From: Chara braunii
Lineage: Eukaryota > Streptophyta > Charophyceae > Charales > Characeae
Direction of reading: 5' to 3'
Length of the DNA stretch: 30,085 nucleotides
Assembly: GCA_003427395.1 (NCBI GenBank)
Contig: BFEA01000199.1
Span: forward strand, 643,446 to 673,530
Position 1 is the first letter of the stretch. The number at the start of each line of letters is the position of its first letter. The notes beneath the pieces are model-generated. The model saw nothing but the letters and a program-made list of their open reading frames with translations, had not been told where the DNA came from and did not search any database. Shown here piece by piece: positions 1 to 23,193 of the stretch. The position numbers and the translations under genes are program-made.

Positions 1-63
<63 letters not shown>
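1..63. repeat. (CA)n(GA)n compound microsatellite
   Basis: About 28 bases of CA repeat pass directly into about 35 bases of GA repeat at the window's left edge. It lies in an intron of the EIPR1-like gene. Confidence 0.95.
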
Positions 64-68
<5 letters not shown>

Positions 69-223
69 ATGGGGCTGTTGCCCCCACCATGAATGCATTA
101 CCCGTCATATCTGTCTTTGCGAGGGAAGCCGCAACAGGTCATTTAGTAAGTTAAATTACTCGTTGTTATCTATATGGTGCGCGGAGTCGCCGTGCAACTG
201 ATTTTGTTTTATGAATTCTTCAG

Positions 224-14549
<14,326 letters not shown>

Positions 14550-14935
14550 CTATAGCATCTTTGATTGTTTCGTGATTTTTATCATTTTCTTTATTTCATA
14601 TTTTTTTCCTCTCTCTCAGAGTTTGTTAAAAGCACCTGCCTGCTTAATTGACCCGAGGAAGTTATACCCCGCCTGCATTGCGATCTTTGCCTTTTTCACT
14701 TCGAGCTCCTTCCTTTCTTGTTATTGGATGTTGGCATTATTTTCTTTTCTTGTGTGCACTAAGCTCTGTCTATTTTTAACCTTAAATGATAACCTTCACC
14801 ACAGCCCACACTCTCTCTTGTTCTCCTCGTTTAAGGACACCTGTGCTGCCATACCCTTGACAGGAGAGAGATGGTCTGAGTAGCAGAGACCCAAGGAAGC
14901 TTTACGCGCACACACACACACACACACACAGAGGG

Positions 14936-15018
<83 letters not shown>

Positions 15019-15600
15019 GTTGATGGAAAGCTACCGCACAATAGTTAATATGTGCCTGCAATTTTTCCAGTCAGAAGTTTGCAGAAAATTTTCTTTGCTT
15101 GGCTTGGATTTAGCCTAGGTGTTGAGATTGCCCCGTTTCTTTTTGTTTCCTTGGCCTTTTTGTTTTCGTTTTTCTGCATTTGACACCTTGGTTTACTATT
15201 TGGTATTTTACTATTTTGTCTGTTTGTGTGATATGGTTCGGTTGGTCGTTAGGCCGGGCTGGTTGGTGACTGATAATTGTTGAAATTAATTCAATTTAAT
15301 ATTATTTAAATTTTATTTAAATTTTAATTGTGAATTGAATGAATTGACTGATTTCGGAAATTCTGATTTATTTCTGATTGGCCGGTGGTGGATGTGATGA
15401 CAGGTGGTGGTTGATGTCGTTCCTGTGCAAATAAGGAAGAAGCTGAAGGGTTAAACAAACTTAACCCAACTTAACCCAACTTAACTGTGAGTAAGCAATC
15501 AATATATTGACGTGGAAATGTGTTAGAAGAGATCTGATGAGAGTGGGATGGGAGAGAGCATTTATAAGAGGGTAATAAATCAGAAAGGCTATGGAGGGAG
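14550..15600. other. 3' flank of the EIPR1-like gene
   Basis: T-rich sequence, probably including the 3' UTR, then the microsatellite at 14909-15016, an AATT-rich patch at 15290-15350 and an AACTTAACCC-type triple repeat near 15458-15486. An AATAAA lies at 15574, rather far for a polyadenylation signal of this gene. No coding potential recognised. Confidence 0.5.
14909..15016. repeat. (CA)n(GA)n compound microsatellite
   Basis: CA repeat to about 14930, a short G run, then about 80 bases of GA repeat. Confidence 0.95.
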
Positions 15601-15620
15601 TTCAAGGTTTAGCGCACTGT

Positions 15621-15811
15621 ACATTTGCAGAAGTAGGACTTTTGCGAATGCATGTGGACATTATTTTCTATGAAACACATTTGCAGAAGTTCTGAAGTAG
15701 GACTTTTGCGACTGCATGTGGACATTATTTCTATGAAGTACGTTTGCAGAAGTAGGACTTTTGCGACTGCATGTGGACATTATTTTCTATGAAATACATT
15801 TGCAGAAGTAC
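15621..15811. repeat. Minisatellite, 56-63 bp unit, 3.3 copies
   Basis: Units start at 15621, 15677, 15740 and 15796 (partial) with ACATTTGCAGAAGT and end with ATTTTCTATGAA. They are nearly identical, and the second carries a 7-bp internal insertion. There are no spacers, so this is a tandem repeat and not a CRISPR. Confidence 0.92.
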
Positions 15812-16339
15812 GCCGTGTTAGTATCGATGGCCTTCGAGAGATCCATCTGGAGCCAAGTGGAGGCAGATGATGGCTTGATGATGAAAATGGTTGCTCTCAA
15901 TGGTCGAGGAGATAGGTGCCTGGGGTGTCTTCCAGAGAAGGGAGCTGAAACCACTTGGTGGTTGTAGCAGAGGGGTTTTGACATTTCGTTATTGCGGCTT
16001 TTTTGGTATATGGTATATAGTATATACTTTATAGCCTCTTCCAAGGTGTAGCAAGAAGAAGCATAAGCCATCAGTCACATGGCACAAAGAAAGCTTGCAT
16101 TTGTGTGTGCTGAACTGTGGGGAAATTTGATTATTTTAGAATTTTATTTTACTGTGTTTTTAAATCTGTTCTGATCAGGTTAATATCTGATTCGTGGTCC
16201 ATCGGGGGAAAAAGGGGGGAGGGGGAGGAAGTTGGTTGAAATGTTTGAGTTGAGATTGTTGAATGGTTGGTTATTCATTCATGGAATTGGAGAAGGAGAC
16301 ATACCCTGCTTTTGGCCTCTGAAGAGGGGGCATTGTATC

Positions 16340-16540
16340 CTTCCTCTCCCCCTCCCTCTCCCCCCATCCCCCCCAATCTTTTTCTTCCCTATCCTATCCC
16401 CTCTTTTTTGAAGTTTTTCTCTTTTCTAAGTTTTCTAAATTTTTTTCTTTTCTTTTCTAAAGTTTTTCTTTCTTTCTTCTTCTTTTTTTCCTTTTTTCTT
16501 TTTCTTTTTTTCTTTTCTTTTTCTCTTTCCTTTTTTTGTA
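16340..16540. repeat. Pyrimidine-rich (CT) tract
   Basis: Low-complexity C/T-rich sequence on the plus strand. Open frames through it are compositional. Confidence 0.85.
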
Positions 16541-16570
16541 ACTCTCAATATTGCAAAATAATCTCGAGTG

Positions 16571-16707
16571 CCAGGGCCACTCAATTTCCATGCCCATTTG
16601 CTGCCAAATACAGTCCCACCTACGTCAGATCAGGATGGCTCCCGGGGCATTGGAGGAAGATACGTTCAATTTGGCGGCAAATGGACATGGAAATCGAGTC
16701 TCCCTGG
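16571..16707. mobile_element. Foldback/MITE with ~39 bp inverted ends
   Basis: CCAGGGCCACTCAATTTCCA at the left pairs with the inverse near 16669-16707 (TGGAAATCGAGTCTCCCTGG), at about 85% over 39 bp. It is 137 bp and non-coding. No clear target duplication. Confidence 0.65.
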
Positions 16708-16889
16708 GGGCTGTTCGGTGCCTGGCAGCCACCACAAGCCAACACTTTTACCATGAACATGTTTCCTTGTTCTCTGCGTCCTCTGGTGGAAAGCTCGCTC
16801 GGCGTTCTCCAAATGGATGGGCCTAGATGGGGGAGGCTGAATTCAGTAGAGAGTCTACTAGAGACAATCAAACCAAAAGGAGCGGCAAG

Positions 16890-17012
16890 GTCCTTTGGGA
16901 CATCTGTTAAAATTGGAACGATACAGAGAAGGAAGATTAGCAAATGGCCCCTGCGCAAGGACGACACGTATAAATCGAGAAATGGTCCAAAAAAAAAAAA
17001 AAAAAAAAAAAA
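16890..17012 (+). pseudogene. U6 snRNA retropseudogene with poly-A tail and TSD
   Basis: It is a nearly full U6 copy: GTCCTTTGGGACATCTG, AAATTGGAACGATACAGAGA, GATTAG, TGGCCCCTGCGCAAGGACGA, AAATCGAGAAATGGTCC. This is followed directly by 24 A residues (16989-17012). The 12-bp flanks AGGAGCGGCAAG (16878-16889) and AGGAGCTGCAAG (17014-17025) match at 11 positions. The tail and duplications are the marks of reverse transcription at a nicked target by a LINE-type enzyme. Small insertions in the core and the lack of a U6 promoter and T terminator make it non-functional. Confidence 0.93.
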
Positions 17013-17594
17013 GAGGAGCTGCAAGCTGACTTGCTCACACAGTGGACCATGTCAAAGAAACACTTGTTCAGCCGCAAACGGACACGTTGCAAACTGTTTC
17101 AGAGCTGTGTAGCACACCAAACGTGTTCAGGGCTTTCACAAACGCCTCCCGAACGCGTTCGGTCGGGTGCTCAGCCGAACGCCTCCCGAACGTGTTCGGT
17201 CGAACATTTGTTTTGTGAAAATGGTGTTTCTGTTTATTTTGTTTTACCAACTTTTTGTGGTTTTTTATTTTGGACTTGCGTTTGGCTAATAATTTGAACA
17301 TGCGTTCCCAGGCAAAAGTTGTTTGCACTATTGTTCTACTGTTTTACATAACATTCAGATGTTTGATCATTTTTCTGAGAACTTCTTTTTGTCAAAATAT
17401 ATTTTTATGTTCATCTTTGGAGGATTTTGGCGCTCGTTCGCGTGCATTAAGTCGCGAACGTTCGGGTTCGGTCACGGAATGTGAGCACGATGCTACTACG
17501 CAGTTTCAGACATTTAAAGAAGACTCAATAAAGGGGGATGGGTAGCAGATGTAGAGTGGAAAGCGGAGCAGAAGGAAGGCAGGAGCCGCATTCC
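17013..17594. other. Intergenic, short GAACG-rich direct repeats
   Basis: AACGCCTCCCGAACGCGTTCG recurs in nearly the same form about 37 bp later (17142-17204). The rest is unrecognised T-rich sequence with no coding signal. Confidence 0.55.
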
Positions 17595-17800
17595 ATTGAC
17601 CAGTACTTTCCCCAGCTTGAAAAACAAATATGCAGCTCGTACATGGCCACATCTTTGGGGGGTCGGGTACCGGGCCGAAATGGCTGGCGACACCAGCCAG
17701 AAGGAGACGGCCTGCGACGGTTCGTTTTTCGACTTTTTCTTTGGTGCACAGGGCGATTTTAGAGTCGCCATCAATAGCTGGGCGTACTACGGGTGGTGTA
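17595..17800. mobile_element. TTAA MITE family, diverged copy M2
   Basis: The left end (GACCAGTACTTTCCCCAGCTTG) and right end (CAATAGCTGGGCGTACTAC) are degenerate versions of the family ends. The centre shares ATGGCTGG and CCAGCCA blocks with copy M3. The terminal TTAA motifs have been lost. Confidence 0.6.
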
Positions 17801-17967
17801 AACCACCAGTACATCCAAAAAAGCCGATTGAGCCTCTCCTAAAAATGTGAAGGCCATGGACCTTCCGTGGATGAAACAAATCGGTAGTTCATGGCCGCCT
17901 CTTTTTTAGGAGAGGCTCAATAATCTGCTTTTTCGAATGTACTGGTTGCCAGTGGTTGGTGGTTTAT
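17799..17967. mobile_element. Hairpin MITE with ~45 bp arms, ends like the TTAA family
   Basis: AAACCACCAGTACATCCAAA leads into GATTGAGCCTCTCCTAAAAA. The inverse of this runs from about 17909 to 17967. The arms are nearly perfect apart from a short insertion near the right end. It abuts copy M2 directly. Confidence 0.75.
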
Positions 17968-18074
17968 GCGGAATTACAAACTCTCGTTCCACAACGGGAC
18001 ATCGATTGATAGCTCAATCCCAATGCGCAAGCCCCTCTCCCCCCTTTCCTGAGGAGCTCCCTGATCCCTCCCCC

Positions 18075-18585
18075 NNNNNNNNNNNNNNNNNNNNNNNNNN
18101 NNNNNNNNNNNNNNNNNNNNNNNNNNNNNNNNNNNNNNNNNNNNNNNNNNNNNNNNNNNNNNNNNNNNNNNNNNNNNNNNNNNNNNNNNNNNNNNNNNNN
18201 NNNNNNNNNNNNNNNNNNNNNNNNNNNNNNNNNNNNNNNNNNNNNNNNNNNNNNNNNNNNNNNNNNNNNNNNNNNNNNNNNNNNNNNNNNNNNNNNNNNN
18301 NNNNNNNNNNNNNNNNNNNNNNNNNNNNNNNNNNNNNNNNNNNNNNNNNNNNNNNNNNNNNNNNNNNNNNNNNNNNNNNNNNNNNNNNNNNNNNNNNNNN
18401 NNNNNNNNNNNNNNNNNNNNNNNNNNNNNNNNNNNNNNNNNNNNNNNNNNNNNNNNNNNNNNNNNNNNNNNNNNNNNNNNNNNNNNNNNNNNNNNNNNNN
18501 NNNNNNNNNNNNNNNNNNNNNNNNNNNNNNNNNNNNNNNNNNNNNNNNNNNNNNNNNNNNNNNNNNNNNNNNNNNNNNNNNNNNN
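18075..18585. other. Assembly gap (511 N)
   Basis: A run of N of unknown content. Any open frame crossing it is meaningless. Single ambiguous bases also occur at 10252 and 18978. Confidence 1.
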
Positions 18586-18744
18586 AACTGTTTTGGGACT
18601 TCCGATCTGTTTAATATCCAAAAAACTTGAAAAAAGTTAGTTAAAAAAAAAAAAAAAAAAAAAAAGAAAGAAAGGGGGGCAACACTGGTAAGAAAGGATC
18701 CACCTACCACTCAAAAAAAAGTCAGCTTCAAAACATGTGTCAGC

Positions 18745-18944
18745 TTCGAAACTTTTTTTTTTCGAGTTTTAATAAAAAAAGGGCTACGGCCTTGGGATAT
18801 CATCACTGAGCTGACCGGGCCCAGGCAATTCAGAAAAATGGTTACTCGTCAGGTTCCATCATCTGGATTCGAACACTGACTGGTCTGTATTTCAACAGTT
18901 CACGAGTGTACGCACTGAGCTAGGCACTTGGGTTGCCTCGCAAA
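18745..18944 (-). mobile_element. tRNA-derived SINE-like repeat, family 2
   Basis: The minus strand has TAGCTCAGTGCG (A box) and GTTCGAATCC (B box), about 48 nt apart. A body follows with GAATTGCCTGGGCCCGGTC, and an A run may form the tail (T run near 18751 on the plus strand). The body is shared with 20335-20445. Confidence 0.6.
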
Positions 18945-19036
18945 GTTTTTTTTTTTTTTTTTTTTTAAAGGCTACTTNTTTTAAGCCCAACCAATTCAAT
19001 AACCTGTCGAATCTGGACAGGACGGCCTTTCAGGCC

Positions 19037-19425
19037 TTTTTTTTGTCATTATAGTATTACGGGGAACCCTGAAGCAGCCACATCCGTGCTCAAGGCTCCA
19101 ACGAGGGAACATGCGGGAGCTGCACCCACCAGCAGGTGCGATACCTGCTACAGCAGGTGGGCGATAACGGCCAGGGGTCAGCCGGTAGCATCAGGGCCGA
19201 GCTTCTTCAATGAGCCAGTCACTGTGCCTCCCCTCCGGTCCCCTCCCCCTATGAGCATCAGCAGTCACTACTCAATGCCACTCGGGGGGACCAACGGCAT
19301 ATCGCTAGGTGGCAGGCGCCAAGCATGCCCGGGAAGATACGTGAGGAGGGCAATGGGGATTGAACCCAAGACCTCCTGAATGCCACTTGCGTGCCTTACC
19401 AACTGAGCTAGGCCGCCGGATTCCT
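19037..19425 (-). mobile_element. tRNA-derived SINE, ~385 bp, same head family as 4515-5081
   Basis: The minus strand starts near 19425 with CCTAGCTCAGTTGGTAAGGC (A box) and GGTCTTGGGTTCAATCCCC (B box). The stretch between is about 80% like the head at 5015-5075. The body is GC-rich and different, and a short A run (T19038-19045 on plus) ends it. Confidence 0.65.
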
Positions 19426-19472
19426 CGCAAAGTTTGGGGAAGGGGAAATGGGTAATAAGCATACATGCAGAA

Positions 19473-20026
19473 AATTGCACACGCACAGCGCGCAAGTGCT
19501 TCTGCACAGTGTGGAGCATGGAGGAAATAGGTACCCAAAAGAAAAGGGGTTGCAGGCCTGAGGCCTGGACCAGTGTTCACCTGTGCTCCCTTTGAAAATT
19601 CGTAGTATTTTGTCTATTGACCTAGGCTACCAGAGTGGCCCGGGGGCCACTTGCCCGGCCGGGCCAAAAAGAAATTAAAAAAATAATAATAATAATAATT
19701 TTTTATTTAATTTTTTATTTTAAATATGGTAAAGAATTTCGATGTGACCCAGAGGCAAAAGTTGTTCAGTTTATTTTTCTGCATAACAGTCTGTTTTTTT
19801 TTTTTTTTTTTTAATGCTCCGACCTTCCCTGGTCCTTGCACGGCCGGGCAGTCCGGGAAAATAGGGTGACCCGGGCAGCCTGGCTGGTAGCGCACGCACA
19901 GCGCATGAGTGCTTCTGCACAGTGTGGTGCGTGGGGGAAATAGGTACCCAGAAAAGAAGGGGTTCAGGCCTGGATCAGTGGTCATCTGTGTCCCTTCTGA
20001 AAATTCGTAGTATTTTGGCTATTTAC
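19473..20026. repeat. ~140 bp direct duplication flanking a MITE
   Basis: The segments at 19473-19621 and 19891-20026 share CACGCACAGCGC, GTGCTTCTGCACAGTGTGG, GGAAATAGGTACCCA and GAAAATTCGTAGTATTTTG, at roughly 80% identity. Copy 4 of the 'CTAGGCTACCAG' MITE lies exactly between them. Confidence 0.8.
19622..19890 (+). mobile_element. 'CTAGGCTACCAG' MITE, copy 4
   Basis: The left end is CTAGGCTACCAGAGTGGCCC and the right end is GGCAGCCTGGCTGGTAG. The interior 'aaagaatttcgatgtgaccc' and 'tttctgcataacag' match the other copies. No clean 8-bp duplication. Confidence 0.78.
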
Positions 20027-20334
20027 AAAGTGGGGGGGAAATAACTAGTGGGAGAGTAATACCGCCACCTGATGGTCGAGACTGATGTCTGCACGACTGT
20101 ACTTGGAAAAGGATATGTTCTTTATGAGGTGCACTCCTCTGTATTGATGAAAACAGCAAAAAAAAAAAAGAAAAAGAAAAAAAAAACGCTGATGGTATGG
20201 TGCACGGACTGGTGCTGCTCGGCATGGCGCGGTGCGTGCAGGGTGTGGTAATCAATGACCTTCTTGTAAAGGAAGAACAGGCTTCAGAGATACGTTCCTG
20301 AGCTGAAAAAAAATGAAATACGGAATGCCGCAAA

Positions 20335-20445
20335 TGAAGTGTTGAAATACAGACCAACGTTCGAATCCAGCCGCGATCAGATGAACAGAATAAAATTTCC
20401 TAAATTACCTGGGGCCGCGAAACAAAAAAAAAAAAAAAAAAAAAT
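20335..20445 (+). mobile_element. SINE-like repeat, family 2, 3' part with poly-A
   Basis: GTTGAAATACAGACCA, GTTCGAATCCAG and AAATTACCTGGGGCCG parallel the minus-strand repeat at 18745-18944. It ends in an A run at 20424-20444. No A box was recognised upstream, so it may be 5' truncated. Confidence 0.6.
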
Positions 20446-21040
20446 CACAAAAAAAAAAGAAAAGAAAAAGAAAAAGAAGAAAAAAAAAAGAGCGCGTCTT
20501 TTAAATCACCACTACCTTCCGACGACCATTCCGCGGAAACATCTTTTGCAAAGGAATTCCTGTGGGATCCAGGGCTAAGTGGTGCGGTTCCGTGCTGACA
20601 CACATGGGCCTATGTATGATGTACTGGTGCGTTGAAGCCTTAAAATGTATTTCCAGTTTCTTAAATACAAAAACATGGACCATGACTTCTTTTCGGTTTT
20701 CTATGTTTTTTAAAACTGTTTTCGTTCTTCGCTTGTTTCTGTTTTTTCTGTTTTTTTTTCTTTTTTTTTACCTGTCAGGAGGAAAAAAAGTTCCCTCCGA
20801 CCGCTCTGTTCTACGAATCGCTCCATGAATCACCTAATACGCTGATAATTGAGTTCCCTTGCACCCCTCTGGTTGAGGCCAGCCATTCCATGGCGCAGCC
20901 GTGCTCGCCTCGCATCTGGCAGGATGAACAGGCCTGATGCTTCGCAAAAAAAAGTATCCAAAGAAAATTTCTGAAAATATATAGGCGAATTGTGAACGTG
21001 CACGACCTGATGTACCTGGATGTTTTGTTTTTGTTTTTTT
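20446..21040. other. Intergenic, no gene recognised
   Basis: A-rich start, T-rich 20690-20770, otherwise unrecognised. AAATCACCACTACCTTCC near 20504 faintly recalls the TTAA MITE end. Confidence 0.5.
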
Positions 21041-21252
21041 CGGGGGGGGGGGGGGGGAGCTACACGGGAGTCACAAAAATGAGTTATAATTGCACTTTGG
21101 GCCAAGATACAGTTTCAAATTGCAGTTCGGGCAGTGTATACAACCCAGCTTTCTGGCCAGGTAGGGTGCCCGAAGTGGCAATTGCAAGCTGTATCTTGCC
21201 CCATAGTGCAATTGTAACCTGTTTTTGTGACTCTACTGAAGTTACCCACCCC
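21041..21252. mobile_element. Foldback element with ~80 bp arms
   Basis: The left arm contains GAGTCACAAAAATGAG, TATAATTGCACTTTGGG and CCAAGATACAG. The right arm (21166-21250) is its inverse. The loop is only about 25 bp. The outer edge is a G tract on the left and a C tract on the right. Non-coding. Confidence 0.82.
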
Positions 21253-21477
21253 CTTTTTTTTTCCTTTCAAAATAGGGGGTTTTATTTTCAAGACGCTGGA
21301 AATGGGCCCGTGGCCCTCAGCCCCTCGCACATGAAAGGCGACAGCCGACGGGTATGCTCAGGGTACTCCGCCCAGGATCGTTCCAGTGTGACCCAGTCTG
21401 AGAGCAAAAGACAAAAAAAAAAACACCGGGGTTGCCAGTCCGAGAAAAAGAAAAGTAGAAAACAAAGACACAAACCA

Positions 21478-21540
21478 GCCGCATTTTCTGAAGTTTTTAA
21501 TGCCGTAACCCCACAACAAACTAATACTAAGTTTGGCCGC
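21478..21540. repeat. Empty-site paralogue of the M3 insertion
   Basis: GCCGCATTTT, one TTAA (21497-21500) and CCGTAACCCCACAACAAACT are followed by ACTAAGTTTGGC. The same sequence occurs at 21633-21658 plus 21860-21900, but split by MITE copy M3 at the TTAA. Confidence 0.8.
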
Positions 21541-21654
21541 GCCCGGCCGCACCGCGCCGCGCCATTTGTCTGAGTTCGAACTCAGAACTCAGACAAAATA
21601 CAGTGTATCTATAGAACAAGCAGGTGAACCCGGCCGCATTTTTCGAAAATGTTC

Positions 21655-21863
21655 TTAAACGACCAGTACTTGGCCCAGCTATCGGCCCGGCGCTTCCCTG
21701 TTAACGGGCCGCGCCCATAGGGCTTCGGGGGTAGCGGACCACGATGGCTGGAAGCGCCAGCCAAAAAAAAATTGAAACGGTACCCCGGCGCTTCGGCAAA
21801 AATTGGCGCGCAGGGGTATTCCAGGCTCGGCATCGATAGCTGGGCCAAGTACTGGCGGTTTAA
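21655..21863. mobile_element. TTAA MITE, copy M3, TTAA target duplication shown
   Basis: TTAAACGACCAGTACTTGGC and its inverse (GCCAAGTACTGGCGGTTTAA) extend to about 30 bp of inverted repeat reaching AGCTATCG/CGATAGCT. TTAA stands at both edges, while the related unoccupied site has it once. It is 209 bp and non-coding. TTAA duplication is the hallmark of piggyBac-type transposases. Confidence 0.85.
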
Positions 21864-21988
21864 CACCGTATCCCCACAACAAACTAAAACTAAGTTTGGC
21901 TAAACCAACGTGGTCTACTTGTTCTATAGAAACGCATGGTGTCGGAGTTCAACCGAAGCCGTAGAATCTAACGGCCGCGCGGCGCCAC

Positions 21989-22085
21989 TCACCAAATGTG
22001 CAAACTGAGAATGATTTTTTCCCCCTAGACCATGTAAAGATACGCCGCCATGATTTTTGTCTTTTGTGCATTTGGCGAGTAGTGC
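21989..22085. mobile_element. Small hairpin MITE, copy B
   Basis: CACTCACCAAATGTGCAAAC on the left and GTGCATTTGGCGAGTAGTG on the right are inverse. It aligns along its whole length with 8469-8575 at about 75%. Confidence 0.68.
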
Positions 22086-22094
22086 CGCGAGGCC

Positions 22095-22391
22095 CTAAAT
22101 CTGTGCAAGTGCAAGAGCAGTTGAGGTCGAACGGTGCGCCTTCTAAAGGAGGAAAGATAGAAAAGCAACCGCAGTAATCACACAGTGACAGTGCCTGGCC
22201 TGTGTACATTGCAGTGTTATTGTTGCATTGGGGCTTGGGTAGAGATAAAGGTTGGAACACTGCATAAATTTACACAGGCCAGGCTCTATCACTGTGCTGT
22301 CTCTTATACACATCTAGATGTGTATAAGAGACAGGAGCAGGCTCTATCACTGTGTGATTACTGTGGTTGGTTTTCTATCTTTCCTCCTCTC

Positions 22392-22422
<31 letters not shown>

Positions 22423-22470
22423 CAAGAAAAGGAGGCACCATCCGGCCTCAACTGTTCTTGCATAGATGTT
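22095..22470. mobile_element. Long foldback element interrupted by adapter and poly-A
   Basis: The left arm (about 22095-22207) contains GAGCAGTTGAGGTCG, GGAGGAAAGATAGAAAAGC, AGTAATCACACAGTGACAG and GCCTGGCCTGTGTA. The right arm holds their inverse in order, broken by an artificial adapter at 22297-22334 and an A run at 22392-22420. Confidence 0.75.
22297..22334. other. Nextera/Tn5 mate-pair junction adapter (artefact)
   Basis: CTGTCTCTTATACACATCT is followed immediately by AGATGTGTATAAGAGACAG. These are two 19-bp Tn5 mosaic ends in head-to-head orientation, exactly the circularisation junction of Nextera mate-pair libraries. Its translation gives SYTHLDVYKRQ, a peptide known as a database contaminant. 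A 17-bp genomic word (CAGGCTCTATCACTGTG) stands on both sides. Confidence 0.97.
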
Positions 22471-22828
22471 GGCAGACAAGTACCGCGGGTATTGTCATTG
22501 CGACCTGGAGGTTATAGCCTATTATCAGTAGTAGATGTATGGCCACCATCTGCCCCTACTCAACCTATGGACATCGCCCTAGACCCCTGTCGTGCTTTGA
22601 TTATTGTTATTCTGATTGGCAGGTTTGCGCAAACCTTGGTTGTATGCCGTCCGGAGGTACCCTAGCCTCTGTCATTGATTGGCAGGTTTGCGCCCACCAC
22701 CCGTCCCCTTACCTCAGTCATCAACCAGACCCTCTTTCCATTGTGTAGTAACCTGTCATCACCGACAACCGCCCCCAGTTTCCATCATCAATACGTTCTA
22801 GTGCTGCTCCCCACGAATAGACTGTAGC

Positions 22829-22875
<47 letters not shown>

Positions 22876-22951
22876 CCACCATCCGCTCCCCTTACGAGTT
22901 CCTATTGATGGAAAAGGTGCATGAACCTGGAGACTGCTGTCGGGCAAGGAC
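22471..22951. other. Intergenic, no gene recognised
   Basis: It contains a direct repeat GATTGGCAGGTTTGCGC (near 22613 and 22676) and a 38-bp A run (22836-22873). No coding motif. Confidence 0.5.
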
Positions 22952-23193
22952 GTGTGGAAGTCAAAGCTCTGTGGAAGTCAAAGCTCTGGGAATTGTGTGA
23001 GATAATTCCCAGAGCTTGTTCCAATAGGTCGGGGTCAACAAGTACCTACCTATAGGCGATTGTAAACTGTAGAGTGAAGACATGTGGAAGTCAAAGCTCT
23101 GGGAATTATTTCACGTAAATCTGCGCATGAACCAATGCGAACAGGATTAAAAGTGGTGGATAGCCTTGTTCCAATAGGGCGGGGTCAACGAGA
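22952..23193. repeat. Local tandem duplication with a perfect 14-bp stem
   Basis: GTGGAAGTCAAAGCTCTG occurs three times (22953, 22971, 23092), and TTGTTCCAATAGG with CGGGGTCAAC occurs twice (about 23015 and 23167). AAGCTCTGGGAATT (22981) and its exact inverse (23004-23017) form a hairpin with a 9-nt loop. Confidence 0.75.

Noticed and set aside
15621-15811. Possible CRISPR-like array
   Set aside because: Units are contiguous tandem repeats with no unique spacers, in a eukaryotic context.
16890-17012. Functional U6 snRNA gene
   Set aside because: Core insertions, an A tail in place of a T terminator, no U6 promoter elements, and flanking target duplications show a retropseudogene.
16267-17112. 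281-codon plus-strand frame
   Set aside because: It runs through a C/T-rich tract, an inverted-repeat element and the U6 retropseudogene; the peptide has no coherent domain.
17937-18710. Long open frames across the N gap
   Set aside because: They consist almost wholly of undetermined bases.
22185-22665. Open frames across 22297-22334 with SYTHLDVYKRQ or MCIRDR peptides
   Set aside because: These peptides are translations of the sequencing adapter.
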